A stretch of 64,000 bases of DNA from Candidatus Aenigmatarchaeota archaeon (GCA_026414305.1 JAOAJH010000002.1:103998-167997); one strand, 5' to 3'. Positions 41,251 to 49,427 are shown, counted from the first letter of the stretch. Numbers and translations are program-made. The notes: generated by a model not told the origin, from the sequence alone.

Positions 41251-41637
41251 TTCTGTATAATAGAATCTTAAAAATAAGTAAAATCTCTGAACTAGTATGC
41301 CTATCGTTATGCCTATTATTGCCCCAGCTATAACGTCAGTCGGAGTATGCACAAAAGTGACTACTCTCAACGCACCTATGAAAACCGAAGCTACAGCAAA
41401 TAGTGATGATAAAATTCTATTTTTTGTTTCAAGGAAAAACGCTGTTGTTATTGCAAATGCAATTAATGTATGTCTACTTGGAAAGGAGTAGCCTTCAGGA
41501 CATCCAGCTAATCCAACACATGGTCTTGGAACCTTTGTCAGGTCTTTCAGCAACCCTGATATATAATAACTTACAAGAAATGTAAAAACAAGGGTTAGAA
41601 ACAGCTGAAAATACATTCTTTTCCATTTTCTGTTCAT
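41242..41637 (-). CDS. PAP2-family phosphatase, membrane-bound
   Basis: 131 residues with about four transmembrane helices and the three PAP2 motifs: KxxxxxxRP-like 'LTKVPRPCVG', 'GYSFPSRHTLIAFAI' and 'LRVVTFVHTPTDVIAG'. Likely acts on a lipid or isoprenoid phosphate at the membrane surface, for example recycling a carrier lipid. It is short compared with typical members (about 170-200 residues), lacking the first helix. It overlaps the DUF371 gene by 4 bases and is translated after it. Confidence 0.88.
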   Translation of the reverse strand: MNRKWKRMYFQLFLTLVFTFLVSYYISGLLKDLTKVPRPCVGLAGCPEGYSFPSRHTLIAFAITTAFFLETKNRILSSLFAVASVFIGALRVVTFVHTPTDVIAGAIIGITIGILVQRFYLFLRFYYTESK

Positions 41638-42050
41638 CCAATCACTCTTAATATTAATTTAGCATTTGAGTTTTTTAGCTCTTCTATTATGTCCCTTCTT
41701 ATGTCACATGCCGCCTTGTCTGCCTTTATTGCAATGGTTCTGTCGTCTATATAGCTTGATTTTCTTATGACAATGCTATTCTTATTTGTTAAAATCAAGT
41801 CCTTAGAACCAAAAGCATTTATTCTATCTTTTTTACCATTAACCTCAATTTCAAATAATATTTTTTTGCCGCTCTTCAAATAATATTTTGCTTTTTTGTC
41901 GATATCAAAGCAAGATTTGTCTGCATTTATTCCTATTATGCAATCGCCCTTTTTTGTTAAAAAATTTTCTTTGGTAATCTCAACTGTTGTCTTGTGTTTT
42001 CCTGATACTAGCTCATGACCAAAAGAAGTTATTTTCTCAAGCTCTTTCAC
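41634..42050 (-). CDS. DUF371 (COG2090) protein
   Basis: 138 residues of an archaeal conserved family: 'ITSFGHELVSGKHKTTVEITKENFLTKKGDCIIGINADKSC' and 'IVIRKSSYIDDRTIAIKADKAACDIRRDIIEELKN' are the family signature regions. The function is not known, though the conserved charged and GDCIIG segments suggest a ligand pocket. It is transcribed after the DsbA-like gene by 30 bases and overlaps PAP2. Confidence 0.88.
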   Translation of the reverse strand: MKELEKITSFGHELVSGKHKTTVEITKENFLTKKGDCIIGINADKSCFDIDKKAKYYLKSGKKILFEIEVNGKKDRINAFGSKDLILTNKNSIVIRKSSYIDDRTIAIKADKAACDIRRDIIEELKNSNAKLILRVIG

Positions 42051-42080
42051 AATAAGAATTAAAGTGAAAAATATTTATAA

Positions 42081-43043
42081 TTAACAAGATCCTGATACAG
42101 TTGCTGCACTACCTTCTAAGACCTGAGAGCATTCGCTTGGTTGAGTTGAAAACCCTGAGCAAATTGCTTGTTTGAATGAGTCAGGTGTTCTTGCACCATT
42201 GTAAGTAGCACCGTTTATTATAAGTGTTGGCGAACCTCTTACACCAAATTGGTTTACTCTGGCTTCATGCTGTTTCATTATTTCCAATGCCTCTTTGCTT
42301 TTTGAACAATCATCTATTAGTTTGTCATTAATGTTGAATTTCTTTGCTGCATTTCTCCAGCATGTATTCAATGCATTTTCATCCCTATAAATAGGGTAAC
42401 AGTTTGCGTTTATCTCCATTATATAATTCCACAAAGTTGTTTTGTCGTAATTTTTCATTACACATATTTGCCTCATGTTTTCCATTGCCTCATTTTTTCC
42501 GTGTAATGCTTGTATTGAATCAACTGTGTCTCCATTTACATTAGCTATAAACCATATGTTAAAATCTGCCTTGTTTTTCAGCAAGTCAAAGACAGGTTTC
42601 ATTGTGTTTTCTGCTTGTACACCATATGGGCAAAATGACATTACATACAAGTCAACTTGAGGTTTGTTGCTATCAGGAGCGTCAAAACCTGTAGGTTGAT
42701 CGTTATCATATTTTGGTATTGTTTGGCTCATGTCCAAAGGTTGGGATAAAAACAAGAATTTTCCATCTTTTGAAGCATAAACAGGTATTTCCTGACCTTT
42801 ATAAGTTGTAATTACCTTGTACATGCCAGCTTCCTCCTCAACAGAAGTCAAAGTGGCCTTGTCAGCATCCTGTACAAGATTTTCATTTATATATGTGACA
42901 ACAATGTTTCCAACGGTTTTTGGATTTGTTGGCCTTAGAAAAACAAAAGCCATGGCTATTACAACTACTGACAAAAGTGCTGTGGAGTACATCCACCAGT
43001 TTCTTTCAGTTTTTTTGGATTCAGAATGCTTGTCCTTTTTCAT
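42081..43043 (-). CDS. membrane-anchored DsbA/thioredoxin-like protein
   Basis: 320 residues: charged N-terminus, one transmembrane helix ('MYSTALLSVVVIAMAFVFL'), a small beta-rich region ('VVTYINENLVQDADKATLTS'), and a thioredoxin domain with active site 'LYVMSFCPYGVQAENTM' and cis-Pro 'QFGVRGSPTLIINGATYNG'. The active site is C-P-Y-G, i.e. with one Cys, so classical two-Cys oxidation is not possible at this site; other Cys pairs in the helical insert ('ICVMKNY', 'ANCYPIY', 'NTCWRN', 'DDCSKS') may take part. Divergent from DsbB at 43134, so a functional pair is likely. Confidence 0.85.
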   Translation of the reverse strand: MKKDKHSESKKTERNWWMYSTALLSVVVIAMAFVFLRPTNPKTVGNIVVTYINENLVQDADKATLTSVEEEAGMYKVITTYKGQEIPVYASKDGKFLFLSQPLDMSQTIPKYDNDQPTGFDAPDSNKPQVDLYVMSFCPYGVQAENTMKPVFDLLKNKADFNIWFIANVNGDTVDSIQALHGKNEAMENMRQICVMKNYDKTTLWNYIMEINANCYPIYRDENALNTCWRNAAKKFNINDKLIDDCSKSKEALEIMKQHEARVNQFGVRGSPTLIINGATYNGARTPDSFKQAICSGFSTQPSECSQVLEGSAATVSGSC

Positions 43044-43133
43044 ATGAAATTAAATAAAATGACAAATATTAAAAACTTATGCCAAGTTATGATTTTACAA
43101 TAAATTTAAATCTTATTCTGTAATAAAGATTGT

Positions 43134-43673
43134 ATGAGTTTAGTTTATAATGTAAACTATTCGCTGTCCCTGCTTACAGCATTTAGCATAGTTTTTGTTA
43201 TATTATTTGGTTTATATTCTCTTTTAAGAAAAAAAATCAAGATAGAAAAAATAGAGGAGTTTAGAACATTTTTACAAAAAAATTCTCTAAAGCTTGTATT
43301 TGTTGTATCAATAGTTGCTACCGCAGGTAGTCTTTTTTTCTCTGAAATAGCAGGTTACAACCCATGTAATTTATGTTGGTATCAAAGAATTTTCATGTAT
43401 CCTATTCCAATAATAGCGTTGACAGGGATTTTGAAAAAACAAAAACCTTTTTTGTACATAATTCCTTTAGCTATGATCGGCCTTTCTATTTCAGCTTATC
43501 ACAACATAACAAGAATGTCTTCTCAAAATTATGATTCTAATTTTTGTGAAATCGGCTCAGTTTCATGCTTGGTTGACTATTTTATATATTTTGACTTTGT
43601 CACAATACCGCTTATGGCACTGGCAGCATTCACTCTTATACTAATGCTAAGTTCTCTCGGAATGAAAAAATGA
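43134..43673 (+). CDS. DsbB-family disulfide bond formation protein
   Basis: 179 residues with five hydrophobic segments. The DsbB core has 'EIAGYNPCNLCWYQRIFMYPIP' (CxxC after the first core helix) and the second Cys pair in the outer loop 'NFCEIGSVSCLVDYF'. It should reoxidise a DsbA-like partner and pass electrons to the quinone pool or another acceptor. An extra N-terminal helix ('LLTAFSIVFVILFGLYSLL') precedes the core. The divergent DsbA-like gene at 42081 is its likely partner. Confidence 0.93.
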   Translation: MSLVYNVNYSLSLLTAFSIVFVILFGLYSLLRKKIKIEKIEEFRTFLQKNSLKLVFVVSIVATAGSLFFSEIAGYNPCNLCWYQRIFMYPIPIIALTGILKKQKPFLYIIPLAMIGLSISAYHNITRMSSQNYDSNFCEIGSVSCLVDYFIYFDFVTIPLMALAAFTLILMLSSLGMKK

Positions 43674-43704
43674 ATTTATAGCAAAGCTTAGCTAATATTA
43701 TTTA

Positions 43705-45027
43705 ATGCGTGAGGAATGGAAAAGCAAAATAGGCTTTCTTTTTGCCTCTATCGGCTCGGCTGTTGGTTTAGGTAGCATATGGAGATTCCCTTATATATTT
43801 AACCAATACGGAGGCAGCAGCTTTTTGCTAGCATACATAATTGCGGTGATATTGATTGGCTTGCCGTTGCTGTTTTTGGAGTTTGCAAGCGGCAGAAAAT
43901 TTAGGGGATCTGTCATTGCTGTTTTTTCCAGTTTGAACAAAAAATTCAAATGGATTGGATTATTGCCAATAATAGTCAACTTTTTCACTTTATCATATTA
44001 CATTGTGATCGTTGGATGGGTTTTCGGCTACTTTGTTCAATCATCTCTGATGATGAAAATAGATTTTAATTCTTACAGCCATTCGCTTGTACCAACTGTT
44101 TCTACAGCGATATCATTGCTGATGACGTCTGTCATAGTTTATTTAGGTATAGAAAAGGGAATCGAAAAATTCTCAAAAATATTCATGCCGCTTTTCTTTG
44201 TCATACTTTTTGTGATGTTTGTTTTCATACTTACATTCCCAAAAGGAATTGATGGGATTGCATATTATTTCAAGATAGATTTTTCAAAACAACTAGATCC
44301 AAAAATAATGTTGTTTGCCGCTAGCCAGGCTTTGTTTTCATTGTCTTTAGGTACAGGAATAATGATAACTTATGGCAGCTATTTGAGTAGAAAGGAAAAC
44401 ATACCTTCTTCATCAGTTATAGTGGCATTGTCAGTTGTAATGACTGCTTTGTTGAATGGAATGGTTATTTTTGGCTTTGTGTATTCAAGTCAACAAGAAA
44501 TAAGCTCTGGCTCAAAGCTAGCTTTTGAAGTAATGCCAAAAATATTTTCAATAATAAAATTTGGATCCATCATACAGCCATTGTTTTTCTTATTGCTTTT
44601 CATAGCAGGTTTGACATCAGCAATATCAATGAAAGAGGTTGTTGTTTCAACTTTTATTGAAGAATTTGGTTTTAGCAGGAAAAAATCATCATTGATTAAT
44701 TTTTTTGTTTTGGTTGCAATATCAACAATAATATCTTTGAATTACAGCGGAATAGTACTACGCGAAATAAGTTTGCTTGAAAAGTTTGATTTTATTTTTG
44801 GCGGCATTTTATTGATATTATCCTCAATAGCTGTATCATTGATTGTTTCATGGAATTGGAATACTAAAAGCTTCTTACAAGAAGTTGACATAGAGCTTGA
44901 GAAAATAAGCAGAAAATTAGACAAGTTTGTTGAAAGAGATGTTTTTCTTTTGATTGTAAGATTTGTTGCACCTATTTGCTTGTTGATATTGCTGTTAATT
45001 GAGTTGAAGAATGCGTTTATTGCTTAG
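43705..45027 (+). CDS. sodium-dependent neurotransmitter-type (SNF/NSS) transporter
   Basis: 440 residues with about eleven hydrophobic segments and the N-terminal family signature 'EEWKSKIGFLFASIGSAVGLGSIWRFPYIFNQYGG', the unwound TM1 that binds sodium and substrate. Also visible are 'LGIEKGIEKFSKIFMPLF' and 'AASQALFSLSLGTGIMITYGSYL'. Bacterial and archaeal members carry amino acids, for example leucine or tryptophan. The exact substrate is unknown. Confidence 0.93.
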   Translation: MREEWKSKIGFLFASIGSAVGLGSIWRFPYIFNQYGGSSFLLAYIIAVILIGLPLLFLEFASGRKFRGSVIAVFSSLNKKFKWIGLLPIIVNFFTLSYYIVIVGWVFGYFVQSSLMMKIDFNSYSHSLVPTVSTAISLLMTSVIVYLGIEKGIEKFSKIFMPLFFVILFVMFVFILTFPKGIDGIAYYFKIDFSKQLDPKIMLFAASQALFSLSLGTGIMITYGSYLSRKENIPSSSVIVALSVVMTALLNGMVIFGFVYSSQQEISSGSKLAFEVMPKIFSIIKFGSIIQPLFFLLLFIAGLTSAISMKEVVVSTFIEEFGFSRKKSSLINFFVLVAISTIISLNYSGIVLREISLLEKFDFIFGGILLILSSIAVSLIVSWNWNTKSFLQEVDIELEKISRKLDKFVERDVFLLIVRFVAPICLLILLLIELKNAFIA

Positions 45028-45074
45028 ATCTCTTCATATTTTTTATAACAACAGTGAGTTTTATTTTATCAAAA

Positions 45075-45222
45075 CGCCAAGGCAGGGATTTGAACCCTGA
45101 AGGGCAAAGCCCGCCGGATTTCCTTCGGTTCACCTCCTTGACATCATTAATCAGGGTCAAGCCATCTTCCACATCGGAACACGACTCAAGTCCGGTGCAT
45201 TACCTGGTTCTGCCACCTTGGC
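45075..45222 (-). tRNA. tRNA-Ser(TGA) with a 65-base intron
   Basis: On the minus strand: acceptor GCCAAGG with CCTTGGC, discriminator G (as expected for archaeal tRNA-Ser), D-stem GCA/TGC, anticodon stem CCGGA/TCCGG around CTTGAG plus A, T-arm CAGGG-TTCAAAT-CCCTG and a serine-type variable arm with GGGC/GCCC. The intron (45120-45184) interrupts the loop after position 37, the canonical site. The exon-intron junctions fold into a relaxed bulge-helix-bulge, with CTT/AAG as the centre and four-base bulges. A GAG (Leu) reading was considered and rejected. Confidence 0.85.
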
Positions 45223-45285
45223 ACAAATACTATTTATGATATAAAGAATAAAATGCTTTAAATTTCTTTACTCAAATTAAAAAAC

Positions 45286-46317
45286 ATGCCCAAGTTCACA
45301 GAAGACAGGCTCAAGAAATACAAAAAAGCAGGCTATAGAATAGTCGGAAGCAACAAACATACAGGAGTTGAAATATGTAGATGGACAAAATCTGTTTTAA
45401 GAGGGGGCAGGAATTGCTACAAAGCAGTTTATGGCATAAGGTCGCATAGATGCGTGCAGATGACACCGACGCTTGACTTTTGCCCATTTTCATGCAAATT
45501 CTGTTGGCGTACTTTTGGTCCAGAAAGGTTCAAAGCAGAAAGCAAATGGGATTCACCGAAACAAATTGTTGACGCCATAATAGATGCTCAGATAGAATTA
45601 TTATCAGGATTTGGTGGAAACCCAAAAACAAAAAAGGAATTATGGAATGAGGCAAAAAAACCTGTGCATGTTGCCATCAGCCTTGACGGCGAGCCAACTT
45701 TATATCCTGACATGGTTGGTTTGATAAAAGAAATAAAATCGAGAGGCATGACAGCATTTCTTGTCACAAACGGAACAATGCCGCATAGAATAAAAGAGCT
45801 TATAGAAAAAGACGCAGAACCCACAAACATTTACATAAGCGTATATGCAACAAACAAAGAAGATTACAAAGTTGTCACAAATTCATTTTTACCAGATGAA
45901 TGGGAAAGAGTTAATGAGAGCTTAAAATTAATGAAAGATTTCAAACAAGCAAGAACAGTTTTTAGAATGACTATGGTAAAAGACTTGAACATGAAAGATC
46001 CTGAAGGTTATTCAAAACTAATAAACATGGCAAAACCACATTTTGTAGAATTGAAAGGATATTCACATTTGGGCGAATCAAAATTTAGATTAAAAAAAGA
46101 AAACATGCCATCACTTGATGAGTTGAAAGGATTTGCAGAAGCCATATCAAAACACACCGGCTATATCATCAAATCCATAGACAAAGTAAGCAGAGTAATA
46201 ATTATGGTTAGAGATCAGCAGACATGGGAATGGAACCTGAAAAAAATAGAAGAGCAAAACAAGATCATCTATAAGAAAAATATTCAAATAGATATGAAAG
46301 ACATAGAAAATTACTAG
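45286..46317 (+). CDS. taw1: Taw1/TYW1, 4-demethylwyosine synthase
   Basis: A radical SAM enzyme that builds the tricyclic wyosine core on G37 of tRNA-Phe using pyruvate. The radical SAM cluster motif CxxxCxxC is 'DFCPFSCKFCWRTFGPERF', preceded by 'GIRSHRCVQMTPTL', with 'HVAISLDGEPTLYPDMVGLIKEIKSRGMTAFLVTNGTMP' in the TIM barrel and a second N-terminal Cys set ('VEICRW', 'GRNCYKAVYG') for the extra 4Fe-4S cluster. Length 343. The tRNA-Phe gene of this window has the required G after its anticodon. Confidence 0.94.
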   Translation: MPKFTEDRLKKYKKAGYRIVGSNKHTGVEICRWTKSVLRGGRNCYKAVYGIRSHRCVQMTPTLDFCPFSCKFCWRTFGPERFKAESKWDSPKQIVDAIIDAQIELLSGFGGNPKTKKELWNEAKKPVHVAISLDGEPTLYPDMVGLIKEIKSRGMTAFLVTNGTMPHRIKELIEKDAEPTNIYISVYATNKEDYKVVTNSFLPDEWERVNESLKLMKDFKQARTVFRMTMVKDLNMKDPEGYSKLINMAKPHFVELKGYSHLGESKFRLKKENMPSLDELKGFAEAISKHTGYIIKSIDKVSRVIIMVRDQQTWEWNLKKIEEQNKIIYKKNIQIDMKDIENY

Positions 46318-46517
46318 AGTTTTAGGTTATGTTTATATCCGCTTTTTTCAGCTTTGCTAATTTTCCACGCATCGTCTAAAAGCATGTCGGGTATATTTTC
46401 TATGACTGGAAAAGCTAGTTTGCAATTTTTACACAATAAAAACATTTCTTTTTCTTCAATATCTCCTTTGCATTTTGGACATGCTAAAATTTCTAGCAAT
46501 TCTTTTTTAACAGGCAT
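46314..46517 (-). CDS. Trm112-like zinc-ribbon protein
   Basis: 67 residues: 'MPVKKELLEILACPKCKGDIEEKEMFLLCKNCKLAFPVIENIPDMLLDDA'. This is the Trm112/UPF0434 fold, with two CxxC pairs and the conserved 'FPVIENIPDML' that contacts partner methyltransferases. In eukaryotes and archaea Trm112 activates several tRNA, rRNA and protein methyltransferases. It overlaps the convergent Taw1 end by 4 bases. Which methyltransferase it partners here is unknown; the TRM11-like enzyme is a candidate. Confidence 0.9.
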   Translation of the reverse strand: MPVKKELLEILACPKCKGDIEEKEMFLLCKNCKLAFPVIENIPDMLLDDAWKISKAEKSGYKHNLKL

Positions 46518-46547
46518 GAATAATATTTTGTTGAAATCAATAAAAAT

Positions 46548-47090
46548 CTATTCTTTTTCATGACCATTATTTCTAGCATTTATTTTTTGTTGCAAATGCC
46601 AGATAAAATGCCCATTATATTTTTTCTGTAATTCTGGTTTCAACCAGTCTTTACCTGTTATTATTTTTCTGCACTCTGGACTACCGCAATTACAAATTAA
46701 CTTGTAATCTTCATCATCTTCAAAAGTTCCATAGTCCAAAGTTAGTTCTTCATCCTTTTCTATATCTCTTAATGCAGTTATCACTAAATGTCCACCCAAA
46801 CCACAATTAGGTGAGCAGCTATGATTGTAAAAATCATCAGGCTCCAACTTTTTATGGCTAAAACCAGAAATAATATAGAATCCGTCAGCCACCGGAGTGG
46901 AGTATGTCATAAAAAATTCTTTTTTTTGTTTTTTCAATTTTTTATATTCTTCCTCGTCAACAATTATTCCTCCAGAAACTGTTATTATTTCACCCTTGTT
47001 TATTCTATCCTTTGCAAACAACCCTCTACCGTTTATTCCAGAATTTCTTACTTCAACCTTTGGATTTATCCATGAAAGTTTTCTCGTCAT
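46548..47090 (-). CDS. SET-domain protein methyltransferase with post-SET
   Basis: 180 residues: 'KVEVRNSGINGRGLFAKDRINKGEIIT' starts the SET domain, 'DDFYNHSCSPNCGLGGHLVITALRDIEKDEELTLDYGTFED' gives the NHSCxPN and ELTxDY SAM/lysine sites, and 'LICNCGSPECRKIITG' is the post-SET zinc-binding Cys set. Fully featured SET/post-SET proteins are mostly eukaryotic and bacterial, with scattered archaeal cases, so transfer is plausible. The target protein is unknown. Confidence 0.9.
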   Translation of the reverse strand: MTRKLSWINPKVEVRNSGINGRGLFAKDRINKGEIITVSGGIIVDEEEYKKLKKQKKEFFMTYSTPVADGFYIISGFSHKKLEPDDFYNHSCSPNCGLGGHLVITALRDIEKDEELTLDYGTFEDDEDYKLICNCGSPECRKIITGKDWLKPELQKKYNGHFIWHLQQKINARNNGHEKE

Positions 47091-47171
47091 TTCTATAACT
47101 TCAAATTAAATGACAATAAAATTAATAAATGTTATTAAAAGATTTATATTTTCTTCACAAATTCTTTTTTC

Positions 47172-47363
47172 ATGTGCCAACAGATCATAGGTAGAGTTTT
47201 AACAGTTGAAAAAGATAAAGCAAAAGTTGAAATAGAAGGCAAAATTCATTTAATGAAAAATCCATTTGTGAAAATAAAAAAAGACGATCTTGTCATTTGT
47301 GCAGCAGATTATATAATTGACAAAGCTGAAGAAGACGTGGTTTGTAATGCAAATAAAAGATAA
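47172..47363 (+). CDS. HypC/HupF-like protein, minimal
   Basis: 63 residues beginning 'MCQQIIGRVLTVEKDKAKVEIEGKIH', with the Cys directly after the initiator Met that HypC uses to bind its Fe(CN)2CO precursor, and an OB-like barrel. Its end overlaps the next gene, which carries a second HypC-like domain. No other hydrogenase maturation or structural gene (HypA, B, D, E, F or hydrogenase subunits) lies in the window. It could be a HypC relative with another job. Confidence 0.72.
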   Translation: MCQQIIGRVLTVEKDKAKVEIEGKIHLMKNPFVKIKKDDLVICAADYIIDKAEEDVVCNANKR

Positions 47364-47853
47364 AAGATTGTATTTCTGTTATGCATTACCGTGTGCACAA
47401 ACATTTGTCAAAAGAGGCAAGTTAAAGCAAGAAGAGCTAGACAAAACAATAAAAGACTTTTCTGAAGGCAAAAACATTGATGGATTTGAAAAACACTTTT
47501 TGATTGCTAACAGAATGCTAGAAATAATAGCATCAAAAATGGGCAAAAATGAAATAGACGAGCAAGTCATTCATCAATACTATTTGATTGATCATGACAA
47601 AGTTGTTGATGCAAGATTTGAAGAAATGAAGGATTTCAATCCAATCCAATGCAAAATAAAAATAGGAAAAGTTCTGTCAGTCAGCCAAGGCAAAGCAAAA
47701 GTAGAAACCCCTTTTGGTATATCAGAATATCGAACAGATTTTGTACATGATCTAAAACAAGGAGACATTGTTTCAGTACATTATGATTTTATTTCTGAAA
47801 AATTTGATCAAAAAAATCTAAAAAATATTTTAAAAAGCAAACCAATATTATAG
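47347..47853 (+). CDS. helical domain fused to HypC-like domain
   Basis: 168 residues from the ATG at 47347 (after a GTGGT stretch). The N-terminal ~100 residues are helical ('LYFCYALPCAQTFVKRGKLKQEEL', 'FEKHFLIANRMLEIIASKMGKNE'), and the C-terminal ~60 residues repeat the HypC-like pattern 'QCKIKIGKVLSVSQGKAKVETPFG' to 'QGDIVSVHYDFI', with a Cys at the position equivalent to Cys2. The gene overlaps the preceding HypC-like gene by 17 bases. The pair looks like a dedicated two-protein system of unknown role. Confidence 0.7.
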   Translation: MQIKDKRLYFCYALPCAQTFVKRGKLKQEELDKTIKDFSEGKNIDGFEKHFLIANRMLEIIASKMGKNEIDEQVIHQYYLIDHDKVVDARFEEMKDFNPIQCKIKIGKVLSVSQGKAKVETPFGISEYRTDFVHDLKQGDIVSVHYDFISEKFDQKNLKNILKSKPIL

Positions 47854-47856
47854 ACA

Positions 47857-48759
47857 ATGAAAAAAGAATCTTTAGGAACTATTTTTGCGATAATAACTGC
47901 AATAATAAGTGGTATAGCAATACCATTAAACAAAATATTTATTGTAAACATAGATCCTTTGATATTCACTGCAATAAGATCCATAATAATAGGAACTATT
48001 TTTCTTTTCATATCACTTTCAGCAAGAAAAATTGACAAAAAATTCAAAACAAAATTGCCAAATTTGCTTTTGATAGCTTTAATAGGTGGCGCTTTAGCTT
48101 TCTACATCTATTTTAGTGGGTTGAAGCTGACGACAGGCGGCAGGGCAGCATTCCTTCACAAAACACTGCCATTATATGTTGCATTGCTTTCATTTATATT
48201 CCTTAAAGAGAAGATAGATAAAAAGCTAATGGTAGCGATTTTCTTGATGTTTTTAGGCACAATATCAATATATTACGGCCAGATAAAACCATTGCAGCTA
48301 TGGCAAGACCCAAAAACAGGCGATTTGCTTGTTATAACAGCAACGTTTCTATGGGCAGTTGAAAATATTATAGCCAAAAAAGTAATGAATCAAGGTTTAC
48401 ATAATTTCATCGTTTCATTTTCAAGAATGTTTTTTGGCGGCCTTATATTATTTGGATTTGCAACATTAACAGGCAAATTGTCAATGCTAGCACAGCTTGA
48501 TTTTATCCAAGTCAGAAATATAATCATATCAACGCTCATCCTATTCAGTTATGTCTTTTTCTGGTATTCAAGCATAAGACTGATAAATGTCTCAAAGGCA
48601 ACAACATTTCTTTTAATTTCGCCAGTCATATCTTTACTTTTAGGCATGATTTTGCTTAATGAAGATTTCACATATCTCCAACTATTTGGTTCATTTCTGA
48701 TTTTGGTTGGCTCTTACTTTTCAATTAAGACAAAAAGCGAAACTCTTGAAAGAGTATAA
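47857..48759 (+). CDS. EamA/DMT-family transporter
   Basis: 300 residues with ten predicted transmembrane helices in two five-helix repeats, each an EamA domain: 'LGTIFAIITAIISGIAIPLNKIFI' and, in the second half, 'GDLLVITATFLWAVENIIAKKVM'. The 'SGLKLTTGGRAAFLHKTLPLYVALLSFIFLKEKI' segment is typical. These transport metabolites or amino acids out of the cell. It starts 3 bases after the HypC-like gene and may be in the same operon. Confidence 0.9.
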   Translation: MKKESLGTIFAIITAIISGIAIPLNKIFIVNIDPLIFTAIRSIIIGTIFLFISLSARKIDKKFKTKLPNLLLIALIGGALAFYIYFSGLKLTTGGRAAFLHKTLPLYVALLSFIFLKEKIDKKLMVAIFLMFLGTISIYYGQIKPLQLWQDPKTGDLLVITATFLWAVENIIAKKVMNQGLHNFIVSFSRMFFGGLILFGFATLTGKLSMLAQLDFIQVRNIIISTLILFSYVFFWYSSIRLINVSKATTFLLISPVISLLLGMILLNEDFTYLQLFGSFLILVGSYFSIKTKSETLERV

Positions 48760-48809
48760 CTAAGCCAAATTTATATAAGCTGAAATTCTAATACAACATA
48801 GGTGTTAAT

Positions 48810-49409
48810 ATGGAGTTTGAAAAAATAGTGAAAGAAAGGTATGCGGCAAAATCTTTTGACAGGAAAAAGATATCAAAAGAGCTTGTTGATAGGCTTGTAG
48901 AGATAATAAGAATGACTCCGTCATCATATAACGTCCAACCATGGAAGATAAAGATAATAGAGGATGATGAGACAAAGAAAAAATTAATGCCAGCTTCTTA
49001 CAATCAACCTCAGGTTGAAACATGCTCTCATTTGCTTGTTTTATGCGCAGACATAGATGTTGAAAAAAACGTTGACAAGGTAACAGAATTGATGATAAAA
49101 GAAGGAGTTGAAAAAGATAAAGCGAACGCATATTCAAAAATGGTGAAATCATTCTTGAAATCCTTAAGCAAAGAAGAAATTGCAGTTTGGGCTCAAAAAC
49201 AAGTCTATATCGCACTTTCCAATGCTTTAAACGGTGCAAAGGCTTTGGGTTTTGATGCTTGTCCAATGGAAGGCTTTGACCCAAAAGAATATAGCAAAAT
49301 ATTGAAATTGCCAAAAAATCTTATCCCAACAGTGCTTTGTCCAATAGGATATGCTAATGACAAGCCTAGAAAGAAGATAAGGCTGCCAAAAGACGATATT
49401 ATATTTTAA
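48810..49409 (+). CDS. nitroreductase-family flavoprotein
   Basis: 199 residues. The FMN-binding parts are 'RYAAKSFDRKKISKELVDRLVEIIRMTPSSYNVQPWKIKII' and the C-terminal 'FDPKEYSKILKLPKNLIPTVLCPIGYAND', with 'AQKQVYIALSNALNGAKALGFDACPMEGF' in between, which is the NfsB/nitroreductase arrangement. It reduces nitro groups, quinones or flavins with NAD(P)H. It is separate from the preceding operon, with its own promoter-like region. Confidence 0.92.
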   Translation: MEFEKIVKERYAAKSFDRKKISKELVDRLVEIIRMTPSSYNVQPWKIKIIEDDETKKKLMPASYNQPQVETCSHLLVLCADIDVEKNVDKVTELMIKEGVEKDKANAYSKMVKSFLKSLSKEEIAVWAQKQVYIALSNALNGAKALGFDACPMEGFDPKEYSKILKLPKNLIPTVLCPIGYANDKPRKKIRLPKDDIIF

Positions 49410-49427
49410 GCCAAACAAAATAATTAT

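Noticed and set aside
45075-45222. Reading the intron-containing tRNA as tRNA-Leu(GAG)
   Set aside because: Shifting the anticodon stem by one gives GAG but breaks a stem pair and places T at position 37. The discriminator G and the perfect CCGGA/TCCGG stem favour tRNA-Ser(TGA).
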